This document shows positions 23,791 through 37,393 of a stretch of DNA of 64,000 nucleotides, one piece after another. The notes beneath the pieces are model-generated. The model was not told the origin of the DNA, made no database searches, and saw only the letters and a list, made by a program, of their open reading frames with translations. Source of the stretch: Apteryx mantelli (Eukaryota; Chordata; Aves; Apterygiformes; Apterygidae); the NCBI RefSeq assembly GCF_036417845.1, contig NC_089979.1:50042775-50106774 (forward strand), given 5' to 3'. Each line of letters starts with the position of its first letter. Position 1 is the first letter of the stretch. The translations under genes and the position numbers were made by a program.

Positions 23791-26700
23791 GCTATATTTG
23801 TAGATGCAGTAGTTTTGATTGTTTTTCCACAGCGTGGCTGCATGCATGTTGAAATTTGTAACTTCTTCCTAGCCGTTTGATTGGGCAGCGCTCGACTGTT
23901 TTCTATTTGTTACACTGCTCTGACATTGGGTTCCAGACAAATTCAGTTACGTCTTTTCTCTTTGTTATTGTATGGTGAACTTCATATGGAAAGTATGAGT
24001 TACAGACTAGTTGGGCCAAAGTGACACATGGCTTTCATGCGTACTTGGGGACTCAAGAGCCACCGCAAACCTGTTGAAAGTGAAAAACAGAATCAAATTC
24101 CAGCCTTTTCTGTGCAGGACATGGCCTATTCCTGAGAGGTGCTGGGAACCCCTCACTCCCGCCCATGCTTAGCATGTTGTGGGATCAAGACAAATGTATT
24201 GCTGGCTTGTCTCCAATCTAAATGAACTGATTATCCACAGCCTGTCAAGACTCATGAGGAACGTAAGACTCATCCAGCTGGTCCCCTCCTCAGACTTTCG
24301 CAGCTAGGCCTGGCTGTTGCATATTTCTAACACCTCTACCACACTCCACAAGCCCATTTCATGTCTGGGGCACCTCACCAGCGTGGTCTGCCATTCGGTG
24401 TCGGGCACATGGGCTCTGGGATAGCCTGCAGCACTGCAGCCGGATGTGTGCCATGGCCCCACATGCTAGTAAGCCTGGCAAGCAAACGTGCTCCCCGGTT
24501 GCAGTAACCCCTCTGCCATCACATGCTGCAAAACGGTCCCAAGCACTGGAGAAGATCTTGGAGATGTCTGAACTATAAAACCTGTTTTTTTTTAAACACC
24601 TTGTGTTTTAAGGCACTGAAAGGTTAATAGGATGCTACTCCAGCAGAATAGCCAAAGCAGGCTGCTTATATATTTGTAGTGTAAAACTAGAGATAACTGA
24701 ATTCTGGTTTAAACTGCATTTTATTGTCTGCTGTTTAACTTCCTAGCCCCGTCCCTCCCTTTTCACCCTGACGTCCCTCTCTCCTTTTGCAAGCAGATAG
24801 TGAGCTAGCACTCCCACAAATACCATGGATGGCACGGCCTTCTTTGCTGATACCTGCTCACCTTCCCACGCTGGTCCCAGGTTGGTCAGGCAGTTCTGGT
24901 CTTGCTGAGAAGGGACCAGTCCTACAAGACCCTCCTAATAACCCCAATTGCATCAGCAGGTCTGCTTTCATGATTAAGGATATCAGAACAGGGCTCAGGG
25001 GTGCTGGTGTGCCAAGTATCTTTGCAGCTTTAAAAGAGGAAAAAGGGTGGTTTGACCTGTGGTAGGGCTTGCAGGGGGAAATTCTTTTTTTCCCCCTCGT
25101 ATGTCTTATAGCTGGCATTTTGTCAGAGCCTTCTGCTCACTAGCATTCCCACGGCACAGGAACATGCTCAAAGGAAAAATTTCCTGTGAGAAGTCAGTGG
25201 GCTTCATTAGATTTTCAAAGTGGAGAGCTGTGATCTTCTTTGCCCCTCTCCATGGGCAGCTGGCCCTGCCAGATTCTGACTGCTTATGTGAACATTTGAT
25301 AAATCTCACCATGGACTGCTTTGCTCTTTCACCCAAGCAGTTATCACACACATTTCCCTAACACTTTAAAATTATGCCTGCCAAACATTTTCTGATGTAA
25401 AGTTAAAAGTCATCTATTACTGAAGTGATTTTTCAGCCCTTGTGGGCATGTTTTTCTTTCCTCTTTTTTTTTTTCTTGTGTAGTTCAGATAGTTTCAAGC
25501 TCTTTTAAACAGGCTGCCAAGGGTCAGTTTCTGTGTATGTTCAAAATATATATATTTTTAAGTTTATTCTGTGCCCTAAAAATATATTGGTGCTATTATA
25601 CATCTCTTTTTAAAGCCTAAGTCAAGTGAGTGTAATGATGCTTTACTACGGGGGCCACAGAGAACTTAATATAAAACCAGAGGGTTTTTCTTCCCCTCCC
25701 ATGCAGGTCTCAGTCCTGCACTTACACCATGAGGAGTACTTTTCTCTTTGACTGCAATGAGCCACAGCCAAATAGATCCATACCACAGCCAAAAAGACCC
25801 ATACCGCCGTGCTGAAGTCAACAACATCCTTTCTGGAGTGACAGGAGCTGCAGGCAGTGGCACCCGTGACTGTCACGCTCTCCGGCTGTCCCAATCGGGG
25901 CTGTTGTGGAGGGTGCCCCGACTCCCGCCATGCCAGATTGTAGGAAATGGGATCTTGCCAGGACCCAACCTTGCTTGACTCTTTCCTTTTTTTCCTCCCC
26001 TTTTCTCCTTCTGCACAGGATATATTCCTGCTCTCAGCATGGGAGCAGAAGGAGAGACATCACTTCTTTCCTCCCTGACCCAGCCCTTTCCCCCCCTTCT
26101 TAGTGCTCTCGGCATTTTACTCTAAATGCCTCTTTTCTCCCTCCAGGTTCCAGAGCTGTGCATGTGTTTTTTTTGAAGCTGATTAAAGCAGTTTGTCCTA
26201 CCATAGCAGGGAGATGGTAAAACAAAGCATGTGTATGTTGGTTTTAAACCAGGATTTTTCCTACTCTTTTCCCAGTTTCTTGTTTAGCAAACATCATTAA
26301 ATGGGCTCAGGGTGTAAAAAAAAAGCAAAGCAACCCCTCCCTTCCTGGAGAATGCCAGCCCAATAACACATCCAACTCTTTCCCAAAACCCTGCTACTGC
26401 CCTTGAACTTACTGAAGCATGCTTCAGCATCAAATGGACCGACCAATTTGAATATGTCATTTCCCCTCAAAGTGCCTTGGCAAGACTCTTGTTTCAAATT
26501 GCATTTGCTGTTTGTGTGTGTCACAACTGCATTTCATGCAGTATCTAGAAGCGTAGGGTTTGCGGTCTGGGCCAGTATTAAATAAAGAAGCGAATGCAAA
26601 TACCCGCCTCCTCCAGTTAAATGCAAAAAACTCGAAATATCATACAAAGCCTTCTGGGGTGGAGAGAGAAATCCAAGAGCTAGCTAATGCCGAAACTGTA

Positions 26701-26889
26701 CTGCAATTATAATATAATCCTTTCAAATTGGGGGATTTGGAGGGAGGAGAGGGTAAGGTACAGAGGAGGAAACTAGTCAGAAGTGAAGACATTACAGTCC
26801 TTAGCCTCAGCATGGAACTACTTAAGCATACCATAATTGCATCACAGAAGGTATGCATACCCCGAAACCAAAAAGGAAGCAGGAAAGCA

Positions 26890-27880
26890 AGAAAAAACAA
26901 ACACAGTATGATGAACCAAACAGGTAACCTTCAGGAAAAGGAAATCTAGCCCTGGCTAACCCAAAAGAAAGGAACGTAAACTGGCAAGGGAAAAAATGAA
27001 AGATGGGAAACAGGAGGATTGAGGGGAAATTTCAAAAGCAAACAGACAAATGCCTACAAGCAAAGGAGAAGTAGAAATATCTGAAAGAGAATCAGTGGGT
27101 TTGCTAAATTAAAAGGGCAATTAAAAATGACAAGGCTATTGCAGAGACTAAATTATATCCTCCCATCAGTCTTTACCGATTGGAAATATACTCCCTCCCA
27201 ACATATTTTATTTAATTACTAAAGATGGGGTCCTGTCAAACATTGAGGTATCAGAAGAGAAACTGCAGGACTGACATGCTAAAGTAACAAGCCTCATAGA
27301 GCAGATGGCATTAATCAAGGCCGATAGCTGTTAACAAAATCATGCAACTTTCCCTTAAAATAGACTATTTTGCTCTGCCAAATAAATGGAACATGGCATA
27401 TATTTTACTTTAAAATCAAGGTCATCTTCACAGCCAAATGAGAAAGAAAGAAAGGTTGAAATATAAATTAGTGAGTTATAAAACCTGCACATGAGCTTAA
27501 TAGTATATTGATAAAGTAGCTCAGGTTCAGTAAAGGAAAAGCAAGCCTTTTTAACTTCCTGCAAAAATCCTGAAGTATCTCAACAAAGGCACAGATTATG
27601 CAGAACCATTTAATGTAAATTGTAGAGGAAATTTCATAAAGTCTTTGATAACTTTTTTCATAAGATGTTCTGAAGAAAATCAAGCAGTCATGAGGTGAGA
27701 TACATAATTCTGTCGTAGTGCCTGTTCTAAAAAAAGCAAGCAAGTAAAGTCAGAATAAAAAGTGAGAAGTTAGCAAGGTTAGCAAGAATGGTGGTAGAAT
27801 AGCCACAGATAGACCCTGGTGGTGTCCTTCATTTTTTTTATGAGTTATCACAACAATGAGGTTGCCAGGGCCAGGGTAGA
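26890..27880 (+). mobile_element. Ancient CR1 LINE fragment (ORF2 reverse-transcriptase region)
   Basis: Diagnostic blocks appear in sense order. GACAAGGCTATTGCAGAGAC and CAGTCTTTACC (27,130-27,180) match the linker before the RT domain. CATTGAGGTATCAGAAGAG follows. AGTCTTTGATAACTT, CATAAGATG, GAAGAAAATCAAGCAGTCAT (27,635-27,695) correspond to the RT block coding for FDxVxHKxLLxKxxxxG. A GGTGGTGTCCTTCA segment at about 27,820 corresponds to the G-V-P-Q region. Frames are broken throughout. The subfamily looks like the older reptile-type CR1 rather than the young insertion at 59 kb. Confidence 0.6.
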
Positions 27881-30569
27881 CCCTGAAGAACTCGGGGACC
27901 CAAATAAAGCTACGCACGCAGGAAGACCAAGTTCATTTCATTGCTTTGGTAACACAGGAAGCGATACACATGCAAAGCAATACTTTGTGTTCTCTGCACA
28001 CGTTACTGGGTTATGAAAAACCTCTGATTTCATGTGTGGCGTGAGAGCAGAGCGGCGGTCGAAAGGGGGAGTCCTTGGCGCTGAGTGGTTGAAGGCAGAG
28101 CGGCAGGGCCTCTCCGCAGCCATGCAGCAGACATAGAAAGGACCCAAAAAGGACAGAGGACTTGGACAATCACACAAGCAGGGAAAGTCCACCCCCTGGC
28201 TGTGCGAGAGCTCATTTTTTATTTACTAGATTTTTGCTTATTTGCTATTTTATTTATTTATTTTGGAGGACTCCATGTGTGATGCTGGAGAACAGTACAA
28301 GTATATTAGACATTTAATCAACTCCTAGTAAACACTGTGAGAGGAATTCTAGGGTGTAGGATCTTTGTAACAAAAGGAAAACTTGTGCTTATGTTTTAAA
28401 CCTATAACAGAAAGACCAAATTTAGCATGTGAAAGTAAAATCCACTCCCATGTCACTTTTTTCTGTTTGCAGTACAAAACCAAAACCCATCCTTTAATTG
28501 TTGATTGTCCTGCAGATTTCCCATATGCCTGATCTTGCTTTTTACCATCCTACAACAAAGTGGTGATCCATTTTTAAGAGGAACAGTACTGGATCGTTCA
28601 TAGCTTTTGCCTATGAAAAATTACTAAACTTTGTAATCCAAAGGTTCCTCTCACTGTTCTAGACTATTTTCCTCCCCCTTACTCCTGCAGTGGTCATGTT
28701 CTGCTGCAAAACTGCTAGTGCAAAATGTTCATTTCATTATGTGGTTATTTGAAATTTTGTCAGTTCTGGGGTGGTCAAGAAAGAAACTGAGAGATGCTTG
28801 AACTAGGAGAAGTGCTGGTTTATGGAAATGAATAGGACATGATTAAAGCACAGAGTAAGCTCCTTTCATTTTGCAGCAAATACGATATTTGAGGGATGTG
28901 AGTATTACAAGTGGCTTGTGAATAACTGGAGTTCAGAATACTTGTATTTGTAATTTTGTGGCTGGTAGCATTTCAGTGTCCAAAATTCACCAGAGGAAAT
29001 TACAGAGAGGGAGATCATTTAGAGAAGAAACTAAAAGTTTATTATGACACAAAGCACAGTGGAGAAATGGAGAATGAATTCTGTTTCCACATACAGTACT
29101 TGCTTTAGTCTGCAAGCTAAGAAATAATAATACAAAACCCCTCTGCCTAATCTGGTCTACAGATAAAATGGATTGAACTCCTACACCTCTCCCTGCTACA
29201 ATGGGTGACAGTATAGGTAAAATATAGATGACTTCAGGGTGATATTCTCAACACTGATTTTTTTCTATTATTTAGCTAAACAAAAACTAAGCTTATGTTG
29301 TGTTCTTTGTAATTAATGTCCCCAGTGGATGCTTCCCTTCCTGCTGTTACAGAGTATTTTATAGGAAACTGCATTTGAAAATCCTGTATTTGACTTGTGG
29401 TTTTGTCTAACAGGACCGATAATGTTAGATGCTAAATCCCTAACTTGTGAGAGTGCCAAGATGTCAGGTTTTACAGGCGGTGCCAGAAAATAGGAAGCAT
29501 GCAATGTGTGACAAACTTCTTCCCACAAACTCCTTTAGAGACTTCCAGGGTAATACCTATTTTTATGTGTATGTAAGAAGGTGAGGGAAGGAAAGAGAAC
29601 AGTCAGAGCACTGTTTTCCCTTTTGATCACAGGGACAGATCATGTTATCTCCATAAGTGGGTGCACATCTTTAAAGATATTCTGAGTATTAATGAATTTG
29701 GCATTCATGTCTGCCAGCCACAAAATAGCAATCTGCGAGCTGCTCAGAGCATCCCTCGCTCTTGTATCGGTGTTGGTGGTCTGAACCTCACAGGATTAGA
29801 TGCACTGCCCAAAACCTGCCATGTTTAGCTGCGCACAGGGAGTTCCCTTCTTTCCCTGGTTGTCTATTGCATTTGCAAATAACTGTTCTGCTGAAGGTGT
29901 TAATAACTGCTATCAATTACATCGTCGATCTATAGACTGGTCACACGTTAAAACTGATTGCTAGATAGAAGGAGCAACTATGTCCCAGTAGACTGCAAAA
30001 ACAGAGCAGCAGGAGTCACCATCCCAAGGCAAAGAGCTGAATACTGGTGTCTGTTCAGAAGCTAAGACAGAACAGGTGGAGCATTCCCTCACCACCAGTG
30101 GAAGATGAAGGGATGGTTTAGTGCACCATGTATTTATGACAGGGTACACATCAGCAGTTAAACAGAGAGAAGTGTTTTTGTGAGCTACTATCAGCGAAAA
30201 GAGAGAAACAGATTCCCAAGGGCCACAGATTTACCTGGAGAAGCAGCCCTGGAAACTGTGTTTCCATCATGCTCAGGAGAACATGTCTCTTTTGCCATGA
30301 GTAGGTGACACCAAACATAGTTGGTGTCCAAAGTGGCAAGGCACAACTGCAAAGCCCAGTCTTCTGACCTCTATGCAAATCTCAATGAAAGGAGGGCTCT
30401 GCTATTTACATCTTCTGTCTGAGCCACAGCATTTTATCTGGATCCCATTGACTTAGAACTATGATATTTTTAATAGAATAACCACAAAACAAGATAATAA
30501 TGAAAATAGCCATCTCTTCTGTGGCAGTTCTTATCATCAGATTTCAAAGTCTTTAACAAAGAAGGTGTT

Positions 30570-30690
30570 TAATTGTGGATACATTTTACAGAGAGGGAAA
30601 CTGCTGCACAAAAGATGGAGTGGCCCGTCCAGATTTGCCCAGGGGTGTTTGGCTGAGTCAGGGAAGGCTTCCTAAAAGAAAATGGAACCA
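30570..30690 (-). repeat. Possible diverged MIR-like SINE, - orientation
   Basis: ATTTTACAGAGAGGGAAACT, GCTGCACAAA and a GATTTGCCCAGGGGTG block resemble a reverse-oriented MIR core, but divergence is high and the ends are unclear. Confidence 0.35.
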
Positions 30691-32139
30691 AGGAGAAATG
30701 GGAATGAAGTCTCGGCATTTCAGCAGTGAGAGGCACCCACTGCCATATTCACCATTTGTTTAGTATATTAATATACACATTTTTTAAAAGACAAGTATTT
30801 AATTAATTACTGAGCTGGCTCTGCAGTTCCTTTACAGGATGAAAACAAACACTTAAACAAGCCTCTCCTGCCAACCCCACCCAACACCTACTCAGTTACA
30901 ACAGATGGATGAGTGCCACAGACCAGATGTCAAAATGATACCGAATTTGACATTGCACAAGAAACTGTAGCACATTACAGAAAAGAACCACTCCCACGAT
31001 AGCATTATTTAAATGCCAGATTGCACTGATCCATTTTTGAAGCGATGTACATGAGATTCCACAGAATCCAGACAGCAAACCTGCTGAAGTTTTTCCATCT
31101 CTTTTAATGGTCTTGCCTAAATTTCCTCTGTCCTCCAAGAATGGGAAGAACTGCTGAAAAAGGATGCAAAAGTGTCTGGCTGCAGTCCAAGAGGGATGGA
31201 ATGACTGAATCCTGTCCTTGGAATAGCTTTGATTACACCTGGTTTTGTAGTGCGCGGCAAATAGGGCAACCCAAGGAGCTCCTTACCTCCCTTGGACACT
31301 GGCTCAGTAGGATAGGTGATGCACTTTGCGCTGAGAGATAGTCTATCCATGGAAGATGAAGAGATTCAGATGTAGCATGGAGGGACATGTATATTGAGAA
31401 GTTATAAAGCTTTGACAGTTACCTAGGTGGCAGTTTTATCCAAATAGTTTATATGACGTTGTAGTGATTGACTGCTTTAAGTGTGAACCAGGGTACACCT
31501 CTGAGCAAATCCAAAGGCCTTGCAGGCTGGATAGATTGCCAGAATTGCTGGGCTTTCCAAGGAAATTGATCACTGTTCATGTCTGTAGTGGGGAATGATG
31601 ACCTGAGCCAGGTTGAGCTCCCCTGGAGCTCTGAAGCATCCAGAGTTGGTAGAGCAGAGCTCAGATGAAAGAGGAGCCCTTGCAAGCCTGGCTTGGTTTC
31701 ATCCAAAGCAACAGCCTTTGAAAACTGAAACTTGTACAGCAGGACTGGTACACTCTTCTGAGAGTCCTGCAACAGTCTCAGCTGTCCAGACACGAGTTGT
31801 GGGTATAAGGCACTGTCTGGCACAAGAAAAGGTCTCTCAGTCCAAACTGAAACCTTTGCTGAAATTTATCAGTTTTAATGAAATCTTGACTGTGAAAGGT
31901 TCTCAGTTAAACTGAGAGTGCACAAATGACCTAGAAATGCCCAAAGCTTGCTGACCGGGGCAACCACACAGGACAACCTGAACTCCTAGAAACTGTATGA
32001 GAGGTCCCTCCCTCAGTATTGTGAGTGGTTATCTTTTTGTCCTAATGGGGATTTGAGACCTCAAAGTTTCACAAAAAGGAAATACTGTTTCCCACCCAGA
32101 CATATTTGTAACTGTCACACTGTTCCCATTCTGGAAGAA

Positions 32140-32215
32140 GCATTTTGCATATGGGAAATTAAGCCCAGGGAGGTCAAGGTCAAAACCGTCTACCAAATAT
32201 AAGTACCCAGTTTGA
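32140..32215 (-). repeat. Possible diverged MIR-like SINE, - orientation
   Basis: TTTTGCATATGGGAAATTAA followed by GCCCAGGGAGGTCAAGGTCA resembles a reverse MIR core (ttttacagatgggaaact..gaggtcaagtgac). The match is weak. Confidence 0.3.
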
Positions 32216-35200
32216 GCTGCTGAGCACCTATTTTTTTCAGAAAACTTAGCATTTTTGTAGCATTATGCCCCACTTGTGTAAAATGAGTGCTTAGCTCTTT
32301 TGCAGAAGATATCTCAGGGGACTTGAGTCAGGCACCCATGGCATGAAAAACAGGCTATCAGAGCCCACTTTAGTTTGGTTTAAGTGACTAGCCTGGTATC
32401 TTAACATAAGAACTTTGTGGCAGTGACAAGGATAGAATCCAAGGATGTATCTTCAGCTCCAGGCAAATCTTCAGACAAACTGTCAGAGTACAGATGCCTA
32501 TTCAATGAGTCCCATCCATCCTGGGCACCAAATGAGGCAAAGGCCCTGTAGAAAAGAAACAGGATGTGATTAGGTCATTAAGTGCAAAAGAAAATGCAGC
32601 AGTAGGAGAAGCAGCATATCAGTGCTGCCTTTAATCTGGCTGGCAGTGGGAACAGTTTTTCTGTAGACATAGCAGCATGGAAGATGCCAGTGTTGAATGA
32701 CTTGCATTAACGTCACACCCTTAGTTTGCAGGGCAAACAGACCATTTTCCCTTTGGTGCCCACAAACTCTCAACAACATGAGAGAGTCAGGATCCATCCC
32801 CAGATCTAAGCTGAATCTTGTTCCTGCTGCTTTACCACATTCTCTTTATTTGCAGCATGTGTGTGGAATCACACAAGGTAGGCATGACCTGAATCACCAA
32901 GGCACTATATGTAAAATAATGGCTAGTTCTTGGCAACAAATCAGGAATAGTACAAATTTTTAATATTCTGTAAGACTTTTGGTTTTTGCCAGTATGTAGT
33001 CTTAAAGAAATAGCAACTCTTTCAAAATTCTTATAGCATATCTGCATATCCTTGCAATTTATTGAAACCTTGGTATTGTGTCCGTAAAGCACAGGACTTA
33101 ATCTGTGTTAATGATTAACTGCCTCCAGAAACAATGGCATGTGAATGCAAATTCTTTGTAGATATTGGACCTCGTTACTCTGTGTTCCCATTGTAGCGGT
33201 GACCTCACCGTTTTGGCTTGTAATAGTGTTCTCGCCCTGTCTAACACTGTCAAAATGGAGGTACCCAAGGTTTTTAAACATGAATATGGATTTCTGTGTG
33301 CTTTAGTAGAGTTTTTTTCACATATTTTTGTAATGCAAATGTTTGTAACATGTCACTCTCATTTTGTAATATGGAAGTCTCAATAACGTAAAAGTAAACA
33401 AGTGATACTCATTTATAGTTGCACAGCACTTAGACTGCTGTTGTTGTTCTCATCAGAAAGGTATCTTGTGTAGGTCATCTTCACAATGGCACTACTGTGA
33501 TTACTGTGATTACTTCATCAGTAAAATTGTTGATCAAAATAAATTTAAAATTGTCCCATTATTCAATCACATTAGTAAAACTTTCAAGGGTACACAGGCC
33601 TGAAATGATACAGGCAACCTAGCAGCAGTGAAGGGAAGGGACTTGGGAAATCTGTTAGAGGTCTGTGTTTGGTCGTTTTGTATTAGCTACATTAGCAGAT
33701 CATTGTAATTTCTTGTAATAATATTTTATTCATCATGATTATGTTTAAAGAAGTGGTGGAGACAATAAGGAAAAGTAAAGAAGAGGACAAGGCAATGCAT
33801 ATCACTTCTCCAGCTGAGATTATTAGTCTATATTTCATAGGCATTTGGATGGAATGGAGGTCATGGTGATAGGGGGCAGAGAAGAAGGTGCGGTCTGAAA
33901 ATAACCTGAGGAGGAAGGAAAAGCAGGAGAAGAGTGAGGCAGAGAAAAACAAATCAAGGGAGTTACTTGATTGCTGAGGTAGGTAAGAAGTGTCAAATAT
34001 GTGTCTCTAGACTGCCCAGAGTTCACGGTGGAATCCAAGTAAGGGTGTAAATCACAGTTTCAAATGTTTTCCCGTCCATGCGTGTTCCCTCCCAAAGTCT
34101 GTCCCTGGAGCCAGCTCTGTGCCCCAGTCAATCCAGCAGCCGTTCAGGAGCTCTGGTAGGTGGCAATGGCAAGGAGCGTCTGAGCCCGTGGTTTCTGTGA
34201 CTGAGAAGACTAATTTCCTTTCATTTAAGGACTTCTCTTTTGCACAGTCCTAAGGATGACTGCTCAAATGTTCTTAATTGTGTGTGTGCTTGCCTGATGG
34301 GAAGTGTGCGAGGGCATTTGGGGACTGTGGCTTTGGTACATGGCAAACGGCAATTAACAGAACAGAATCTGCCTCTGGCAAAATAACCTCACACAGAATT
34401 CAAGAGGGTTTTTTTCATCAGATTTGTTTTGAAGTGACTTTATTTGCTGAAATGCCAGAAATCACAGTTAACAATGCAAAATGTCTGTGGGGGTAGAGTC
34501 CTCCTTCCCTAACACGTGCACTCATTTTTTAGTCGTTCTTTTCCCCTTCTGTGTGCATAGGTATTGGCCTGCTTCCTGTAGAGAGTATTGCTTCTGATGT
34601 CTGACTCGTTATGGCAACAGAAACGTTGATGCCAGGCCCAGAAGCAGTACTTAAAAACCTGCTATTCTCTCTCCTTCAAGCTCAAAACTAACCCGGTTTG
34701 CTGCAAATGAAAGAAATGCAATCATTTGGCACCTAGTCCATACATCAATTTTGAAACGTAGGTCCTTTCTCCTCTGTCTTTTTGGGAGCCTATTTCTATT
34801 TGTCTAGGCTATCATAACGACCACTAACTCTAGGGTGTGGAGTTTCATGCTTTGAAAGGAAATGACTGGTTTATTGCATTCTTTCTTGGGTTGCCAAGCC
34901 TCTTCCCCCACCTCACCTCCCAGTATATTTCTCAGTGCCTCATATCCAGGAATGAAGAGATTCTCAGGTTTCAAAGGGGGAAGAAACATTTCTAGCCATT
35001 ACATTTGGGGTGGAGGGGAGGTGGGTAGGGCAGTGGGAGAAGGGAAGACAGAATAAGACTTGAAAACAAAACAAGTGCAATCTGAAAACTCAAAACCAGA
35101 AGTCAAATAAATTCCCACAAATACACTGTTTAAAAAATAATCAAAGTTTTTTCTTTCTTTGTGCTGTGTTTGGGAACATCTTGTGGTTATGAATTCTTGA

Positions 35201-36786
35201 GACAGGCAAAGGTTGGGCACTGTTGTACCAAAACACTTACAAACACACGTGGCTGAAAGCATGGTGGTTCCCCTACATGTGGCTAAGGAGATTGGGACTG
35301 GCAAATGGCTGCAGTGGTTGGTCTCACCTCGAGTAGAGTGTTACAGTTGTTTTGTGCCATTTGCCAGGGTGAGGAGTTGAAACTTCTTGAGGCAGCAAGT
35401 AGGGTTACACAAAAATGGTAGAACCTGGAGAAGGAGGGGAAGACCATCAAGTCTTTCCCACAGATATCAGCAGTGCCTGTTCAGTTGCTTGTGTGATGCC
35501 ACAGGAGTGACGAATCAGCCACTGACGTTCTCACAGAAGAGGGAGAAGCCATCTCTCCCGGGATGCAATCACAGCTCAGTGAAGAAGGGGTTTTTCTCTT
35601 CTCCTGCTTTGAAGCTGTCAGGCATGCAGTATTTTCCTGCCAGTTTTCAGGGGATTGCAAAAGAGAAGAGATAAAGCAGGAGGACGAGATAGTAAAAGAA
35701 ATGTTCAAGGTAGTTTTGCACATCAGCTCAAGTATTTTCTGCCCCATCTTTCCCTGTCTTTCATCTTCCCAATCTCCACCTAATGGAAAGCTAAGAAATG
35801 TTTCAGGTGGCTGGGTGAGTATCTCTGCTCATGCCTGAAGGAAGAATAGGTTGGTGAAGGACAGGGTTTGGGGTGAAGAATGAGGTGATTTGGAGAAAGC
35901 TGAGGACTTGAGGGGAAGAAGCATTTTCTGAGCTGCGGCTGATGTGCACCATTCCTGTTACCTCAGTGCAATGCACTGGGAGTGGGGGAAGAGTTAGCGA
36001 GTTGTTCAAAGAAATATAGTGGCAACAAGAAAAGTACCAGGCCAAGGACATTTTTCAGCCATTCTGACCAGTGCAAGACCTGACTGCCAAGAGTGGCATC
36101 AAAGGAGAAAAAGCAGGAGAAGGACACTAGATAAATTTTTCCACAGTTGATTTTAATTGCAGTGAACAATCAGAAACTAGTAGGCTTTGTATCTCTTTGC
36201 AGGTTGCAATAAAGGAAAATGCAAGAAGCCACAGTATGCCTCAAAACCAGACCTCCTTTTCACTTTTAACCAGCTTAAGGGCAAAGTGACCCTGTATAGC
36301 AATGGGGATGACTGTGTGACTATGCAGGATGCATGCCACTTGGCACCACTGTCTGAAGCCCTTATCAGAGCCCCAGGAGAATTCCTGTCTTGCTTCTGCA
36401 GGCAAAGCACATTTACCTAGGCTTTGCTTGTGACACCAGATTTTGACTTGAGACAGAGTTGCCAGAGGCTTTGAGCAGCACTGACTTGAGGCTCTAGCAA
36501 AGCAGAAGCTGCTGAGGGCAACAGACTGCTATAGGGAACAAAACAGTTGTGGCCCAGCTTCTGCTTCATCTATGCCAGAGCCCTCAAAAATTAGACTTGC
36601 TGCTGCTGCTGCCATTGCCAAGGGAAGGTCACTGCTGGGAGGGGAAAGAGTCAGCTCCCACCTCTTGCCGGCTGTGGGCTGAAGGAAGCTGGGTTTTCCA
36701 GCACTGTTTTTCTGGCTCTGTCACATCTGTCTCCTCCTCCCCTCCCTCTTCTGTGTCGAACATGCTCTGGCCCTGAATCCTGTCCC

Positions 36787-36812
36787 TCACTGCCCCGTCA
36801 CTGGGGCAGTGA
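36787..36812. repeat. Perfect 10-bp inverted repeat, 6-bp loop
   Basis: TCACTGCCCC (36,787-36,796) pairs exactly with GGGGCAGTGA (36,803-36,812) across GTCACT. A terminator role is meaningless in this eukaryotic context. It may be chance or a small hairpin. Confidence 0.85.
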
Positions 36813-37359
36813 AATTCAAATTTAGCTGTGCTACTGAGAAGGCTTTACCTGTTCCGGGCATAGTGCTCCCAAAGACGTCTGTTTGTATCCTGCCCCAGCA
36901 TCATACATGCAGCAGGACTGCAGGAATTTTCCCACGGTGACTCTTTCTATCCGCTGGGACAGCTGATGGGAAGAAACTGCAGGCAGCCAGACCACATCTT
37001 CCTCTGTTACATGCTCCACTCAGCAACATGTAGGATGAGTAGCACAAAGCCTGACAACACGGTGGATTTAGGGCCGTGAAGGTTCAGATAACTTACAGGA
37101 CAGGCAGGGACTGCCGGAGGAAAGCAGAGCCCAAATGGGAGCAAATTTAGGACCACTTCATATTATTTTGTGATCCAGCTCCACTCCCCACCTTCTCCAT
37201 TCATTCACCTTTTTCCAGCTTCCCTTCAGCTTCTTTTCCCTTGCTAACCCTGACGTCCTAGTACCAGATCTTCTCTGATACAGCTGTGGCAGTGGTTCAA
37301 AAGGAGAAAGGCAGGATGCTAATGGAAAAAATAGCCATCTGTTTGGGTCTGTTTTTCTA

Positions 37360-37360
<1 letters not shown>

Positions 37361-37390
<30 letters not shown>

Positions 37391-37393
37391 TTT
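37361..37393. repeat. (ATT)n microsatellite
   Basis: About ten uninterrupted ATT triplets are followed by a T-run. Confidence 0.95.

Noticed and set aside
31415..31435. CCTAGGTGGCAG resembling a CTCF core
   Set aside because: Lacks the full consensus spacing; a single partial motif in AT-rich DNA is not enough.
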